A stretch of 64,000 nucleotides of DNA from Leptospiraceae bacterium (lineage in GTDB: Bacteria; Spirochaetota; Leptospiria; Leptospirales; Leptospiraceae): positions 62,001-126,000 of the forward strand of contig JACKPB010000003.1 in assembly GCA_024233875.1 (NCBI GenBank). The letters run 5' to 3'. The notes below the pieces were generated by a model that worked only from the letters and a program-made list of their open reading frames with translations, searched no databases and was not told the origin of the DNA. The translations under genes were made by a program, and so were the position numbers. Shown here piece by piece: positions 27,977-36,601 of the stretch; the first letter of the stretch is position 1, and each line of letters starts with the position of its first letter.

Positions 27977-29041
27977 ATGATAGCCCCCGGTATCCTCATG
28001 GGAGGGACTTCATCCGAACATGAAATCTCTCTCAAAACTGGAAATTTTTTATTCAAAACCCTAAAACAAAAATATTCCACAGTCAGACCCATTTTGATCA
28101 CAAAATCCGGACAGTGGTTGATCCCCAAAGAGTCTCCGGAGGAAATTCCTGACCCATCAGGTAAGACTTACCGGGAATATGAAGAAGAGTTTACTCATTC
28201 CTTCCCTCTAAATTCCAAACGTTTCATTGATATTGAGACAAATTCAATAGATTGTTTTGTTTTAGGCCTACACGGGGGAAGTGGAGAAAATGGTTCTATC
28301 CAGGGACTTTTGGAGATTCTCGGAATTCCCTATACCGGATCGGGCGTTCTGGCTTCTGCACTAGCCATGGATAAGTTTCGATCCAATCAAATTTACGAAC
28401 AAAATGGATTTCCCGTTTCCCCATATTATGACTTATCCAGGACAGAACATCTTGAGAAAAAACAAATCTTTCTCCAGAAGGACTGGTTTCAATTTCCTGT
28501 TTTCGTGAAGCCCACCTGCGGCGGGAGTAGCGTCAATACCGGTCCGGTTCAGAATGAATCAGAATTGAACTCATTGCTCGATGCGATTTTTCAGTCAGAG
28601 GATCGGGCACTCATTCAGAAGCCTATGAAAGGAGTTGAAGTCTCCTGCGGGGTGATTCAAAAACCTACTAATCACGGGCTCGAAACCACCTCGCTCTACC
28701 CGACTGAGATCATTCCCAAAAATGAATTTTTTGATTACAAATCCAAGTACATGGTTGGTGGAAGTGAAGAAATTACACCGGCAAGACTTTCTCCGGAAAC
28801 CACAGAAAGGGTGAGGAACCTGGCTCTACTTGCTCATACAGCCCTGGGTTGCCTTGGATATTCAAGAACAGATTTTATAATAGAAAATGAAATTCCCCTA
28901 GTCTTGGAGACAAATACCCTTCCCGGAATGACTGAAACCAGCCTCATACCCCAACAAATCAGGCATATTGGCTGGAAAATGGAGGATTTCCTGGATTGGA
29001 TGATAGAGATTGCCCTCCGGAAGAAGAGTTCAGGTTTTTAA
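27977..29041 (+). CDS. ddl: D-alanine--D-alanine ligase
   Basis: This ATP-grasp enzyme makes the D-Ala-D-Ala dipeptide used by MurF. GGTSSEHEISLKTG at the N-terminus, LHGGSGENGSIQGLLE, FPVFVKPTCGGSSVNTG, ETNTLPGMTETSLIPQ and the family length of 354 residues are clear. AAAGG precedes the ATG. It follows cheR closely and its 3' end overlaps the convergent tyrS by 12 bases. Confidence 0.95.
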   Translation: MIAPGILMGGTSSEHEISLKTGNFLFKTLKQKYSTVRPILITKSGQWLIPKESPEEIPDPSGKTYREYEEEFTHSFPLNSKRFIDIETNSIDCFVLGLHGGSGENGSIQGLLEILGIPYTGSGVLASALAMDKFRSNQIYEQNGFPVSPYYDLSRTEHLEKKQIFLQKDWFQFPVFVKPTCGGSSVNTGPVQNESELNSLLDAIFQSEDRALIQKPMKGVEVSCGVIQKPTNHGLETTSLYPTEIIPKNEFFDYKSKYMVGGSEEITPARLSPETTERVRNLALLAHTALGCLGYSRTDFIIENEIPLVLETNTLPGMTETSLIPQQIRHIGWKMEDFLDWMIEIALRKKSSGF

Positions 29042-30247
29042 TTTTAAAAATTTTCCTTTTTTGCCCTGTCTGATGATGTACTCCCTTCCTCTTTCCAAAA
29101 TGAATTTCTCATCACTGACCTTTTCTTCATCCAAATAAAGACCACCATTTTGCACCAATCGTCTTCCTTCGGAGACTGACTTGAAAAATCCCAATTTCGC
29201 AAGTGTCCCCAAAAGATAAAGAGGATCCTCGGGAAAGCTTCCCGCATCCATAGTTTCTATGTCGGTAGGAAGAGCTCTGGATTTTGTATTGTGAATTTTT
29301 TGCCATTCTTCGATTGCAGATTCTGTTTCTGAGGAAGGGTGAAATTGATGGATGATCAATCTGGCAAGGTCTGTCTTGGCCTCTTTGGGGTGATAGGACC
29401 CAGATTCAACACCTGATTTTTTCGAGAGAATTTCCTCTTCAGGGAGGTCGGTCAGAAGTCTGTAGTATTCCCACATGAGAAGATCCGATATCGACATAAT
29501 CTTTCCGTACATGTCCAGAGGAGATTCCAAAAATCCTATATAATTTCCGAGAGATTTGGACATTTTTCTCTCACCATCCAAACCCACCAAAAGCGGAAGA
29601 GTGACAACCGATTGGGGTTTCTGACCGTAGTCCCTCTGAAGCTCCCTTCCTACCAAAAGGTTGAATTTTTGATCTGTTCCGCCCAATTCCACATCTGATT
29701 CCATCGCAACTGAATCATAGCCCTGAACCAGAGGGTAGAGAAATTCAATCATTGAGATTGGATTTCCGGCCTTGTACCGCTTACTGAAATCATCCCTTTC
29801 CAACAGTCGTGCTACATTGTATTTGGAACTCAGGACAAGAACATCTTCAAATCTCATAGGAGAACACCATTCCGAGTTGAATACAATCTTAGTTTTTTCT
29901 TTGTCCAGGATCTTAAAGACCTGTGATTGATAGGTTTTCGAGTTCTCAAGTACTTCTTCTTTTGTAAGCCGTTTCCGGGTTTCTGATTTGCCTGTCGGGT
30001 CCCCGATCATGGCGGTGAAGTCTCCGAGGAGAAAGTTGATTTCATGACCCAGATCCTGAAAATGCTTCAATTTTCTCAATAAAACTGCGTGGCCGAGGTG
30101 GAGATCCGGAGCTGTTGGATCAAATCCCGCCTTGATTTTCAAAACCTTTCCCGAACTCAATTTTTCGAGGAGTTCTTTTTCGGGGATAATTTCTACTGTT
30201 CCCCTTCTGATTTTTTCTAAAGCTTCCTGTGGACTCATACTGAACAA
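29030..30247 (-). CDS. tyrS: Tyrosyl-tRNA synthetase
   Basis: This class I synthetase charges tRNA-Tyr. The HIGH-type motif is HLGHAVLLRKL, the KMSKS motif is present exactly (GERKMSKSLGN), and a C-terminal S4-like domain (LVQNGGLYLDEEKV) is present. The start is either a TTG at 30247, spaced five bases after AAAGG, or the ATG at 30238. I keep the TTG because of the spacing. 405 residues is the TyrRS length, and the domain order excludes TrpRS. Confidence 0.94.
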   Translation of the reverse strand: MFSMSPQEALEKIRRGTVEIIPEKELLEKLSSGKVLKIKAGFDPTAPDLHLGHAVLLRKLKHFQDLGHEINFLLGDFTAMIGDPTGKSETRKRLTKEEVLENSKTYQSQVFKILDKEKTKIVFNSEWCSPMRFEDVLVLSSKYNVARLLERDDFSKRYKAGNPISMIEFLYPLVQGYDSVAMESDVELGGTDQKFNLLVGRELQRDYGQKPQSVVTLPLLVGLDGERKMSKSLGNYIGFLESPLDMYGKIMSISDLLMWEYYRLLTDLPEEEILSKKSGVESGSYHPKEAKTDLARLIIHQFHPSSETESAIEEWQKIHNTKSRALPTDIETMDAGSFPEDPLYLLGTLAKLGFFKSVSEGRRLVQNGGLYLDEEKVSDEKFILERGREYIIRQGKKGKFLKLKT

Positions 30248-30341
30248 TAAAACCTTTCCAATAGCAAATATGTATAGAAAAAAAAACTTCGAACCGAAGT
30301 CTTGTAGTTTTTAGGGAATTTTTTCGAAAAGGGGGGTCATC

Positions 30342-31937
30342 ATGGATGCCATAAGATCCCGTAAGGAAAAAGTCGAACTACTCTCTTCCGAAACCTGGGA
30401 TTGTGTTTTCATCGGAGGTGGATCTGTAGGATCGGGAGCAGCTCTGGACGCCAGTCTCAGGGGACTCAAAACTCTTCTCATAGAAAGAGATGATTTTTCT
30501 TCGGGTACTTCGAGCAAATCAACCAAGCTCATACATGGTGGGGTGAGATATCTTCCACAATTTCAGTTCTCTCTGATCAAAGAGTCACTTTCAGAGCGGA
30601 AGATTTTGATGAAAAATGCTCCGCATCTCGTCAAACCTATCAAATTCCTACTTCCCTGCTACGAACTTTTTGAAATTCCGTACTACAATTTAGGTCTCTC
30701 CTTTTATGATCTTCTGGCCGGAGAGAGCGGACTTCCCTTACATAAAAAAATGGGTGTTCAGGAAACTCTCAGAGAACTCCCCTATCTAAAAAAAAAGAAA
30801 TTAAAAGGTTCTATAGCCTACTATGATGCTACCTTCAATGATTCCAGACTAAATCTGGCTCTGGCAAGAGCTGCTGAAATGGAAGGAGCTCTGGTACTCA
30901 ATAAACTCGAATTGCTTTCCTTTCAAAAACAGGACGGAAAAATTCACTCCGCATCTGTTCTGGATCGAATTTCAGGAAAGAGTTACACGATAAATTCAAA
31001 ATTATTTGTAAACACAACGGGACCGGGATTGGATAGGATTCGAAGTTTGGATGATGACTCCATAAAGCCCATTCTCCGAATGAGTAAAGGAGTTCATCTG
31101 GTCTTTCCTCTTTCAAAAACATCCATAAAGCATGGAATGATCCTACCCAAAACTCAGGATGGTAGGGTTGTCTTCTTAATTCCCTGGGAAAATCATTTGA
31201 TCCTCGGAACAACAGACACTCCTGTAGACGATCCTCTTTCAGAACCCCATGTAGAAAAGGAAGACATCGAGTATCTTTTGGAAACTATCTCACCCTATCT
31301 CGAAATTCCTTTTCAAAAATCTGAAATTCTTTCCAGTTTTGCGGGATTCCGGCCACTGATTTCAATCAACAAAACTGGTGAAACCAAATCACTCTCAAGA
31401 GAAGAAGCTACTATTGAATCTCCCTCGGGTCTAATCAGTATGGGCGGAGGGAAATGGACAACCTATAGGAAGATCTCCGAAAGACTGGTCAATAGGGTCT
31501 CCATCCGATTGAATGCAACGACCTCTTCCCGAACTGAAAAATACCTACTTCCGGGAACCAAGGGATATGTCGACAATCTCTATGTAGATATTTCTCAAAA
31601 ATATGGAATCGATACCGAGGTTGCCAAAAGGCTTAGAGATGCTTATGGAGAAGAAGTATTTTCAATTTTAGGAGAAAAGCCTGTAGAGTTGAAAGGAATT
31701 GAAGGATATTTCAAAGAGGAAGTTAGATTTTTCATTTCAAAAGAATTTGCTGAATCAGTAGTGGATATTTTGGGTAGAAGATTCAGAATTCTCTTCTGTA
31801 ATTTGGAATTATCTAAAAAATTTATTGAACCTATCCTTGAAATTCTAGCTGAAATGAAAAAATGGGATTCCAATCAAATCAAAAAAGAACGAATAGAAAG
31901 TCTAAAAACAATAGACGTCTTGATGGGAAAAATATGA
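30342..31937 (+). CDS. glpD: FAD-dependent glycerol-3-phosphate dehydrogenase (GlpD-like)
   Basis: This 531-residue flavoprotein oxidises glycerol-3-phosphate to dihydroxyacetone phosphate and passes electrons to the quinone pool. The dinucleotide-binding motif is CVFIGGGSVGSGAALDA. FSSGTSSKSTKLIHGGVRYL is the GlpD signature, and LIPWENHLILGTTDTP and SMGGGKWTTYRKI lie further on. The start ATG has a run of six G in AAGGGGGG upstream. There is no transmembrane segment, so it is a peripheral membrane enzyme. Its stop codon overlaps the start of a 51-codon gene. Confidence 0.93.
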   Translation: MDAIRSRKEKVELLSSETWDCVFIGGGSVGSGAALDASLRGLKTLLIERDDFSSGTSSKSTKLIHGGVRYLPQFQFSLIKESLSERKILMKNAPHLVKPIKFLLPCYELFEIPYYNLGLSFYDLLAGESGLPLHKKMGVQETLRELPYLKKKKLKGSIAYYDATFNDSRLNLALARAAEMEGALVLNKLELLSFQKQDGKIHSASVLDRISGKSYTINSKLFVNTTGPGLDRIRSLDDDSIKPILRMSKGVHLVFPLSKTSIKHGMILPKTQDGRVVFLIPWENHLILGTTDTPVDDPLSEPHVEKEDIEYLLETISPYLEIPFQKSEILSSFAGFRPLISINKTGETKSLSREEATIESPSGLISMGGGKWTTYRKISERLVNRVSIRLNATTSSRTEKYLLPGTKGYVDNLYVDISQKYGIDTEVAKRLRDAYGEEVFSILGEKPVELKGIEGYFKEEVRFFISKEFAESVVDILGRRFRILFCNLELSKKFIEPILEILAEMKKWDSNQIKKERIESLKTIDVLMGKI

Positions 31938-32089
31938 TTCTAAAATTCATGGATTTCTTTTCCTGGCAGAAGATTTTGACGATGGGAATTCTCGTCTACA
32001 TCGCTTTCACAGATTGCAAAATGGATACCCATAAGGAAGGCAAGGTTCCTTCGGACATTCACAATCATGAGTACAGGATTCAAAAATAA
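31934..32089 (+). CDS. Very small membrane or lipoprotein-like protein
   Basis: This 51-codon frame starts with an ATG that overlaps the glpD stop codon (ATGA) and ends 28 bases before leuA. It encodes a short N-terminus, a hydrophobic stretch (ILTMGILVYIAFTDC) and a hydrophilic tail of about 22 residues with two histidines. The cysteine after FTD is placed like a lipidation cysteine, but Asp at -1 is not a usual lipobox residue, so a single-pass membrane peptide is equally possible. ATGA coupling favours a real gene. Confidence 0.5.
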   Translation: MILKFMDFFSWQKILTMGILVYIAFTDCKMDTHKEGKVPSDIHNHEYRIQK

Positions 32090-32117
32090 TAGAACCCCGG
32101 AGAATAAGTAAGTTATA

Positions 32118-33626
32118 ATGGAAAATAAGGAAGATTTTGTAAGAATTTTTGACACCACTCTCCGAGATGGAGAGCAATGCCCAGGTGCTGCAATGAGTGA
32201 GGATGAGAAACTAGATGTAGCTCATCATCTCTCCCGAATGAATGTGGATACGATTGAAGCAGGATTCCCCGTTTCCTCTCAGGTCCAATTCAAGGCAGTG
32301 GAACGAATCGCCAGAGAAGTGGAAGGACCACGAATTGCTGCTCTGGCAAGGGCGGTTCGTTTGGATATTGAGACAGCTGCCAACTCTCTCAAACCTGCGA
32401 GCAAGAAACGAATCCATACATTTCTAGCTACATCTCCAATTCACATGAAATTCAAACTGGGAAAGTCTCCCTCTGAAGTCCTGAAGCTTGCCAGAGAGGC
32501 AGTTCTGATGGCAAGAGAGTATGTAGAAGATGTAGAATTCTCACCCGAGGATGGAACCAGATCCGAATGGGAATTTCTTAGAGAAGTCTGCGAAGCAGTC
32601 ATCGAAGCAGGAGTCGGAACCATAAACATCCCCGACACAGTTGGCTACACCACTCCGGAAAAATATGGAGAACTCTTTCATTTTCTCACTACCAATGTCA
32701 GAGGAGCCGAGAAAATAATTTTTTCAGCCCATTGTCACAACGATCTCGGACTTGCAACCGCCAATTCTCTCTCAGCCATAAAAAATGGAGCCAGACAGGT
32801 GGAATGCACCGTCAACGGAATTGGAGAACGGGCAGGAAATACAGCTATGGAAGAAGTTGTCATGGCTCTCCGAACCAGAAAGGACTTCTATGGAATCTCC
32901 ACAAGAATCAACACACAACTCATATCCAGAGCCTCCTATCTTGTGAAAACCATTACAGGAATGGTAGTACAACCGAACAAAGCCATAGTCGGTGCCAATG
33001 CTTTTGCCCACGAATCAGGCATTCATCAGGATGGAGTGATTAAAAACAGAGAAACCTATGAAATCATGACTCCGGAGTCCATTGGACTTGAATCCAATCG
33101 AATGGTTCTCGGAAGACATTCCGGGAGAGCAGGTTTCAAGGACAGGATCATCCGTCTGGGATTTCAACCCAGTGGAGATGAATTGGCTTCCGCTTACAAT
33201 CGATTCATGGAGATAGCAGATAAGAAGAAAGAAGTTTTCGATGAAGACTTGATTGCTTTGTTTACAGACCAATCCATGAAAAAAGTTCAACCCAAGTACA
33301 GGCTTGAATACTACCATGTAAGTTCGGGAAGCAATACTGTTCCCACAGCTACGATAAAAATCAGCATTGATAGCAGTGTATTTGAAGAAACCTCAACCGG
33401 GGACGGTCCCGTTGATGCAGTTTTCAAAGCCATTCAAAAGATCACCAAAATCGTACCCTTATTGGAAAGGCTTCTCATATCTCCCGTAACCAAAGGTACC
33501 GATGCTCTGGCTGAGGCATCCGTTAGTATAAGTTATGAAGCCAAGACGGTGGTTGGAAAAGGTAGCTCTACTGATATCATTGAAGCTACTGCACTTTCTT
33601 ATATAGATGCGTTGAACCGACTGTGA
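32118..33626 (+). CDS. leuA: 2-isopropylmalate synthase
   Basis: It condenses acetyl-CoA with 2-oxoisovalerate, the first leucine-specific step. VRIFDTTLRDGEQCPGAAMS, SAHCHNDLGLATANSL, GIGERAGNTAMEE and HESGIHQDGV are diagnostic, with a C-terminal regulatory domain (about 390-502) likely to bind leucine. The DGEQCPG form is that of LeuA and separates it from the related citramalate synthase CimA. It is coupled to hisC by a TGA/GTG overlap. There is no leader peptide or T-box in the 28 bases upstream. Confidence 0.93.
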   Translation: MENKEDFVRIFDTTLRDGEQCPGAAMSEDEKLDVAHHLSRMNVDTIEAGFPVSSQVQFKAVERIAREVEGPRIAALARAVRLDIETAANSLKPASKKRIHTFLATSPIHMKFKLGKSPSEVLKLAREAVLMAREYVEDVEFSPEDGTRSEWEFLREVCEAVIEAGVGTINIPDTVGYTTPEKYGELFHFLTTNVRGAEKIIFSAHCHNDLGLATANSLSAIKNGARQVECTVNGIGERAGNTAMEEVVMALRTRKDFYGISTRINTQLISRASYLVKTITGMVVQPNKAIVGANAFAHESGIHQDGVIKNRETYEIMTPESIGLESNRMVLGRHSGRAGFKDRIIRLGFQPSGDELASAYNRFMEIADKKKEVFDEDLIALFTDQSMKKVQPKYRLEYYHVSSGSNTVPTATIKISIDSSVFEETSTGDGPVDAVFKAIQKITKIVPLLERLLISPVTKGTDALAEASVSISYEAKTVVGKGSSTDIIEATALSYIDALNRL

Positions 33627-34693
33627 AAGATTTGTTTCAAAAAGAACTGTATCAAATTCATGCCTACGTCCCGGGGGAACAACCTCCTCCGGAGAGCCGT
33701 ATTGTCAAATTGAATACTAATGAGAATCCCTATCCTCCGAGTCCTCAGATAGCCAAAAGCATTCGAAAGATTTTGAAGGATGGGTTACTGAGAAAGTACC
33801 CTTCTCCGGACTCTGCTCCACTCAGGGTAGCGCTTGCAGATCATTTTGGTCTGAAAAAAGAGAATTTCTTAATTACAAATGGATCGGATGAAGGTCTTTC
33901 TCTTCTCTTCCGATCCATTCTTTCACCTGAGTCGACAGTGGTGATGCCCTATCCGACCTATTCCCTGTATCCAATTTTGACAGATCTAGAATTGAACTCT
34001 TCCAAAACAAAGAAAATTCCCCTCAAATCGGATTTTCACTTTGATATGGAAGCTCTTGAAAGAGCAGAAGGAAATCTTTTGACCTTTGCTCACCCCAATG
34101 CTCCTACCGGAATACGTGAAGATAAGAATTCGCTTCTCAATTTGATTTCCCATTTCAACGGAATGGTCCTATGCGATGAAGCTTATATTGACTTTGCAGA
34201 ACCGGATACGAGTCTCATCAGAGAAGTGGTCAATCATAAAAATTTGATTGTATCACGTACATTTTCTAAGTCCTACTCACTGGCGGGTCTTAGAGTAGGA
34301 TTCCTTGTGGGATCAGAAGAAAATATTTCACTTATTTCAAAGATCAAAGATTCTTATAATCTAGGATTGCTCGAACAGGTGATTGCTCTAACTTCATTTT
34401 TAGATCAAAAGTATCACAAAAAAACTCTTGAGAAGATAATTCATTCCAGGGAGAAGTTGAAAGTAGCTCTGGAAAAAATGGGATATTCGGTTCTAAAGTC
34501 AGAGACCAATTTTCTCTTTGCAAAACCACCTGAGGGAGTTGATCCGGCATTACTATTCAACTATCTAAAACAAAATGATATTTATATTCGATACTTTTCG
34601 GATGAGTACTGTAGGGAATACATTCGCATTTCTATAGGGAAACCCGGGGAAAATAAGAAATTATTGTCGGTTCTAAAATCGTATCAAAGATAA
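33623..34693 (+). CDS. hisC: Histidinol-phosphate aminotransferase
   Basis: This PLP-dependent aminotransferase of histidine synthesis has 356 residues. LNTNENPYPPSP, NGSDEGLSLLFRS, AHPNAPTG, CDEAYIDFA and the PLP lysine in SRTFSKSYSLAGLRVG are all present. The start is a GTG that overlaps the leuA stop codon. A leuA-hisC pairing is unusual, since other his genes are not in the window. Substrate specificity is inferred from the HisC-type motifs and could include aromatic amino acids. Confidence 0.92.
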   Translation: MKDLFQKELYQIHAYVPGEQPPPESRIVKLNTNENPYPPSPQIAKSIRKILKDGLLRKYPSPDSAPLRVALADHFGLKKENFLITNGSDEGLSLLFRSILSPESTVVMPYPTYSLYPILTDLELNSSKTKKIPLKSDFHFDMEALERAEGNLLTFAHPNAPTGIREDKNSLLNLISHFNGMVLCDEAYIDFAEPDTSLIREVVNHKNLIVSRTFSKSYSLAGLRVGFLVGSEENISLISKIKDSYNLGLLEQVIALTSFLDQKYHKKTLEKIIHSREKLKVALEKMGYSVLKSETNFLFAKPPEGVDPALLFNYLKQNDIYIRYFSDEYCREYIRISIGKPGENKKLLSVLKSYQR

Positions 34694-34754
34694 TTTATTA
34701 TGAAATCAAGATGTTTTTAAATTGAATACTTAAACAAGATCTATGGATTGATTT

Positions 34755-35417
34755 GTGATACTTCCTAAAAAATTTCTCTCCAATCAAATGTCACCGGAGA
34801 ATCTTGATTTTCTTTTGAGCCGGGGATATCGACATTTCGGTTCATTCTTCTATAGATATCGATTCAGTTTTCATCAGGGTAAGAGGACACGTGTTCTCCC
34901 ACTTCGAATCCACCTGAATAAATACAACCCCAAGAAAGATCATAAGAAAATTTTAAAAAAAAATGAAGGCTTAGAGTATTGTTTCCTTCCCAGTTTCATT
35001 GACGAGGAAAGAGAAATCATGTTTGATCTTCATAAAAAAAGATTTCGGGAGAATATTCCAGATTCCTTATATACCTTTCTATCCTTTTCTCCGGCTACCA
35101 TTCCCTGTGAAAATATGCAGTGCAATGTAATCAAAGATGGAAAGCTCATTGCTGTAAGTTATCTGGATATTGGAATGGAAAGTATTTCCAGTGTTTATGG
35201 AATGTTTCTACCTGAATTTTCCCATCTCCACCCCGGAATTTTTACTATGCTTTTAGAAATAGAATATGCAATAAAAAATGGAAAAAAATATTACTATCAC
35301 GGCTATGCTTATGAATCCGAATCATTTTATGATTACAAAAAGAGATTCAATGGTTTAGAATGCTATGATTGGAGAGGAAACTGGAGGGATTACAAAAGAA
35401 ATGACATTATCCGCTAA
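34755..35417 (+). CDS. Aminoacyl-tRNA-protein transferase homologue (Ate/Bpt-like) lacking the usual cysteines
   Basis: This 220-residue protein carries the plan of arginyl/leucyl-tRNA-protein transferases, which tag N-terminal residues for proteolysis. LLSRGYRHFGSFFYRYRF matches the N-terminal GFRRSG...YRP segment, RVLPLRIHLNKYNPKKDHKKILKKN matches the RVPV..F.PSRSQRR..RN segment, and YYYHGYAYESESFYDYKKRF matches the C-terminal LGYWI....M.YK..F motif. Normal family members have an N-terminal CPYLP and a CxxC cysteine set that holds an iron-sulphur cluster; here the first is PKKF and the second is absent. The start is a GTG. It overlaps the next gene by 17 bases. It may work on another acceptor or lack redox control. 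Confidence 0.75.
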   Translation: MILPKKFLSNQMSPENLDFLLSRGYRHFGSFFYRYRFSFHQGKRTRVLPLRIHLNKYNPKKDHKKILKKNEGLEYCFLPSFIDEEREIMFDLHKKRFRENIPDSLYTFLSFSPATIPCENMQCNVIKDGKLIAVSYLDIGMESISSVYGMFLPEFSHLHPGIFTMLLEIEYAIKNGKKYYYHGYAYESESFYDYKKRFNGLECYDWRGNWRDYKRNDIIR

Positions 35418-36060
35418 ATTGAAACAGGAAGTAGAAACTCACCCGATTCTGAAACATCAATGGTTGACTTCGAGAAAAGAAATGATCACAAAAAATGATC
35501 TTTTGTACTGGCTTTCTCAGGAATATTTTGTTTCCGTCGATTTCGTAAATTGGTTTTTGAAAACTGCATCCCAGATAAATGATATACATTCAAAAATCAT
35601 TCTGGTTCAGAATATATGGGAAGAATTAGGAGAAGGAAATGTTGATTCTTCTCATGTAATGATCTTATCCAAGTTTCTGAGAGATATGGGTTCTTCTCTG
35701 GTTGACCTTCATCCGAACACAAGCACTTCAGAATATTTGAAAGAAATGGATGGCATCATTGCCCTCGGTCCTTTTTACGCACTCGGAGCTCTCGGTCCTG
35801 CCAATGAATACCTCCTGAAATTAGAGTACGGCATTATGAATACTGCCTATTTAAATCTAAGAAAAGAAGAAATCCTCCCCGAAGCAGTTTTCTTCAAAAT
35901 CAATCTGGAAGCAGACCAAAATCACAGTGCAATGATGTTTTCTCTTATAGAAAGACTTACAGAAACAGAGGAATCAGCAGAGATGGTAATTGAAGGAAAT
36001 ATGAGAGCTCTAAATGCCAGAATGATATTTTATGATGGAATCCAAAAAATTACAGGGTAA
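35401..36060 (+). CDS. Haem-oxygenase-like di-metal protein (PqqC/iron-containing redox enzyme type)
   Basis: I use the ATG at 35401 (MTLSAKLKQE), giving 219 residues; an earlier in-frame start would add only 12 residues. The helical pattern fits the HDO superfamily: QNIWEELGEGNVDSSH (E75/E76 and H85), LEYGIMN (E142) and LEADQNHSAMMF (D172, H175) are spaced like the metal ligands of di-iron HDO proteins such as UndA or CADD, and like TenA/PqqC relatives. It overlaps the transferase-like gene by 17 bases, so they are translated together. Substrate unknown. CADD-type proteins make p-aminobenzoate, but a PabB-PabC fusion is already present here, so that role is not implied. Confidence 0.75.
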   Translation: MTLSAKLKQEVETHPILKHQWLTSRKEMITKNDLLYWLSQEYFVSVDFVNWFLKTASQINDIHSKIILVQNIWEELGEGNVDSSHVMILSKFLRDMGSSLVDLHPNTSTSEYLKEMDGIIALGPFYALGALGPANEYLLKLEYGIMNTAYLNLRKEEILPEAVFFKINLEADQNHSAMMFSLIERLTETEESAEMVIEGNMRALNARMIFYDGIQKITG

Positions 36061-36120
36061 TTTACTAGCTCACCTTTTCCAATTTCTTATTCTTCCGAAC
36101 TTTTATGTATACAAAATCCT

Positions 36121-36253
36121 ATTTTACAAATAGATCCATAACAATTGGGATTTGGGGACGATGAGTCCTGGATTGGTGAGTCGGGTCGAAGCATTGTCGC
36201 AAGGCTCCCTCTCAATATCCTCACCTTTCGCATGAAGTGTGCAAGCAGAGTTA
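36121..36253 (+). repeat. Dispersed intergenic repeat R2, copy 1
   Basis: It lies between two convergent genes. Compared by eye with copy 3 (57637-57770), about 70% of the bases agree over 135 bp, with the conserved blocks ATTTTAC, ATAA..AAT.GGG, GACGATGAGTCC, GCTCCCT and TCACCTTT. GGAC-GATGA-GTCC forms a small hairpin. It has no coding potential and holds the intergenic space up to the next gene's stop codon. Confidence 0.7.
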
Positions 36254-36601
36254 CTTGATTGATTGAGAAGTTTTTTTCTTTAGAATCATCAATAAAAACA
36301 TTCCTAAAATCGGAACAAGAGGAAGATAGAGAAGAAATGAAAACCATCTGAAATAATTCAGATGACCCGATATCTTCCTCACCGCAAAAAACCCGGGATA
36401 TCTCACTCCACGGTAGACAAACTGAAGATCTGATTCGAGAATCTCGGGTGTCAGATCCGGATGAATTTTATGAAGAGTATCAGGATCTAATTTTTGAAAG
36501 TCCATAATTTCGATATCCGTATTACGATTCAAACTTTTTAATTTCTTTCCCATCCGGTTACAGAAATCACAATTCCCATTATAAAAAAAAACATCATTCA
36601 T
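36251..36601 (-). CDS. DCC-family (DUF393) thiol-disulphide oxidoreductase-like protein
   Basis: From the ATG at 36601 this is a 116-residue protein. It starts FFYNGNCDFCNRMGKKLKSL, the DxxC..C signature of the DCC1/DUF393 family, with cysteines 11 and 14. A GTG three codons earlier is an alternative start. A hydrophobic C-terminal segment (WFSFLLYLPLVPILGMFLLMIL) suggests it is anchored in the membrane. Its 5' end overlaps the NAGS gene by a few bases. Function within the family is poorly known; redox chemistry is inferred from the CxxC. Confidence 0.8.
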   Translation of the reverse strand: MNDVFFYNGNCDFCNRMGKKLKSLNRNTDIEIMDFQKLDPDTLHKIHPDLTPEILESDLQFVYRGVRYPGFFAVRKISGHLNYFRWFSFLLYLPLVPILGMFLLMILKKKTSQSIK

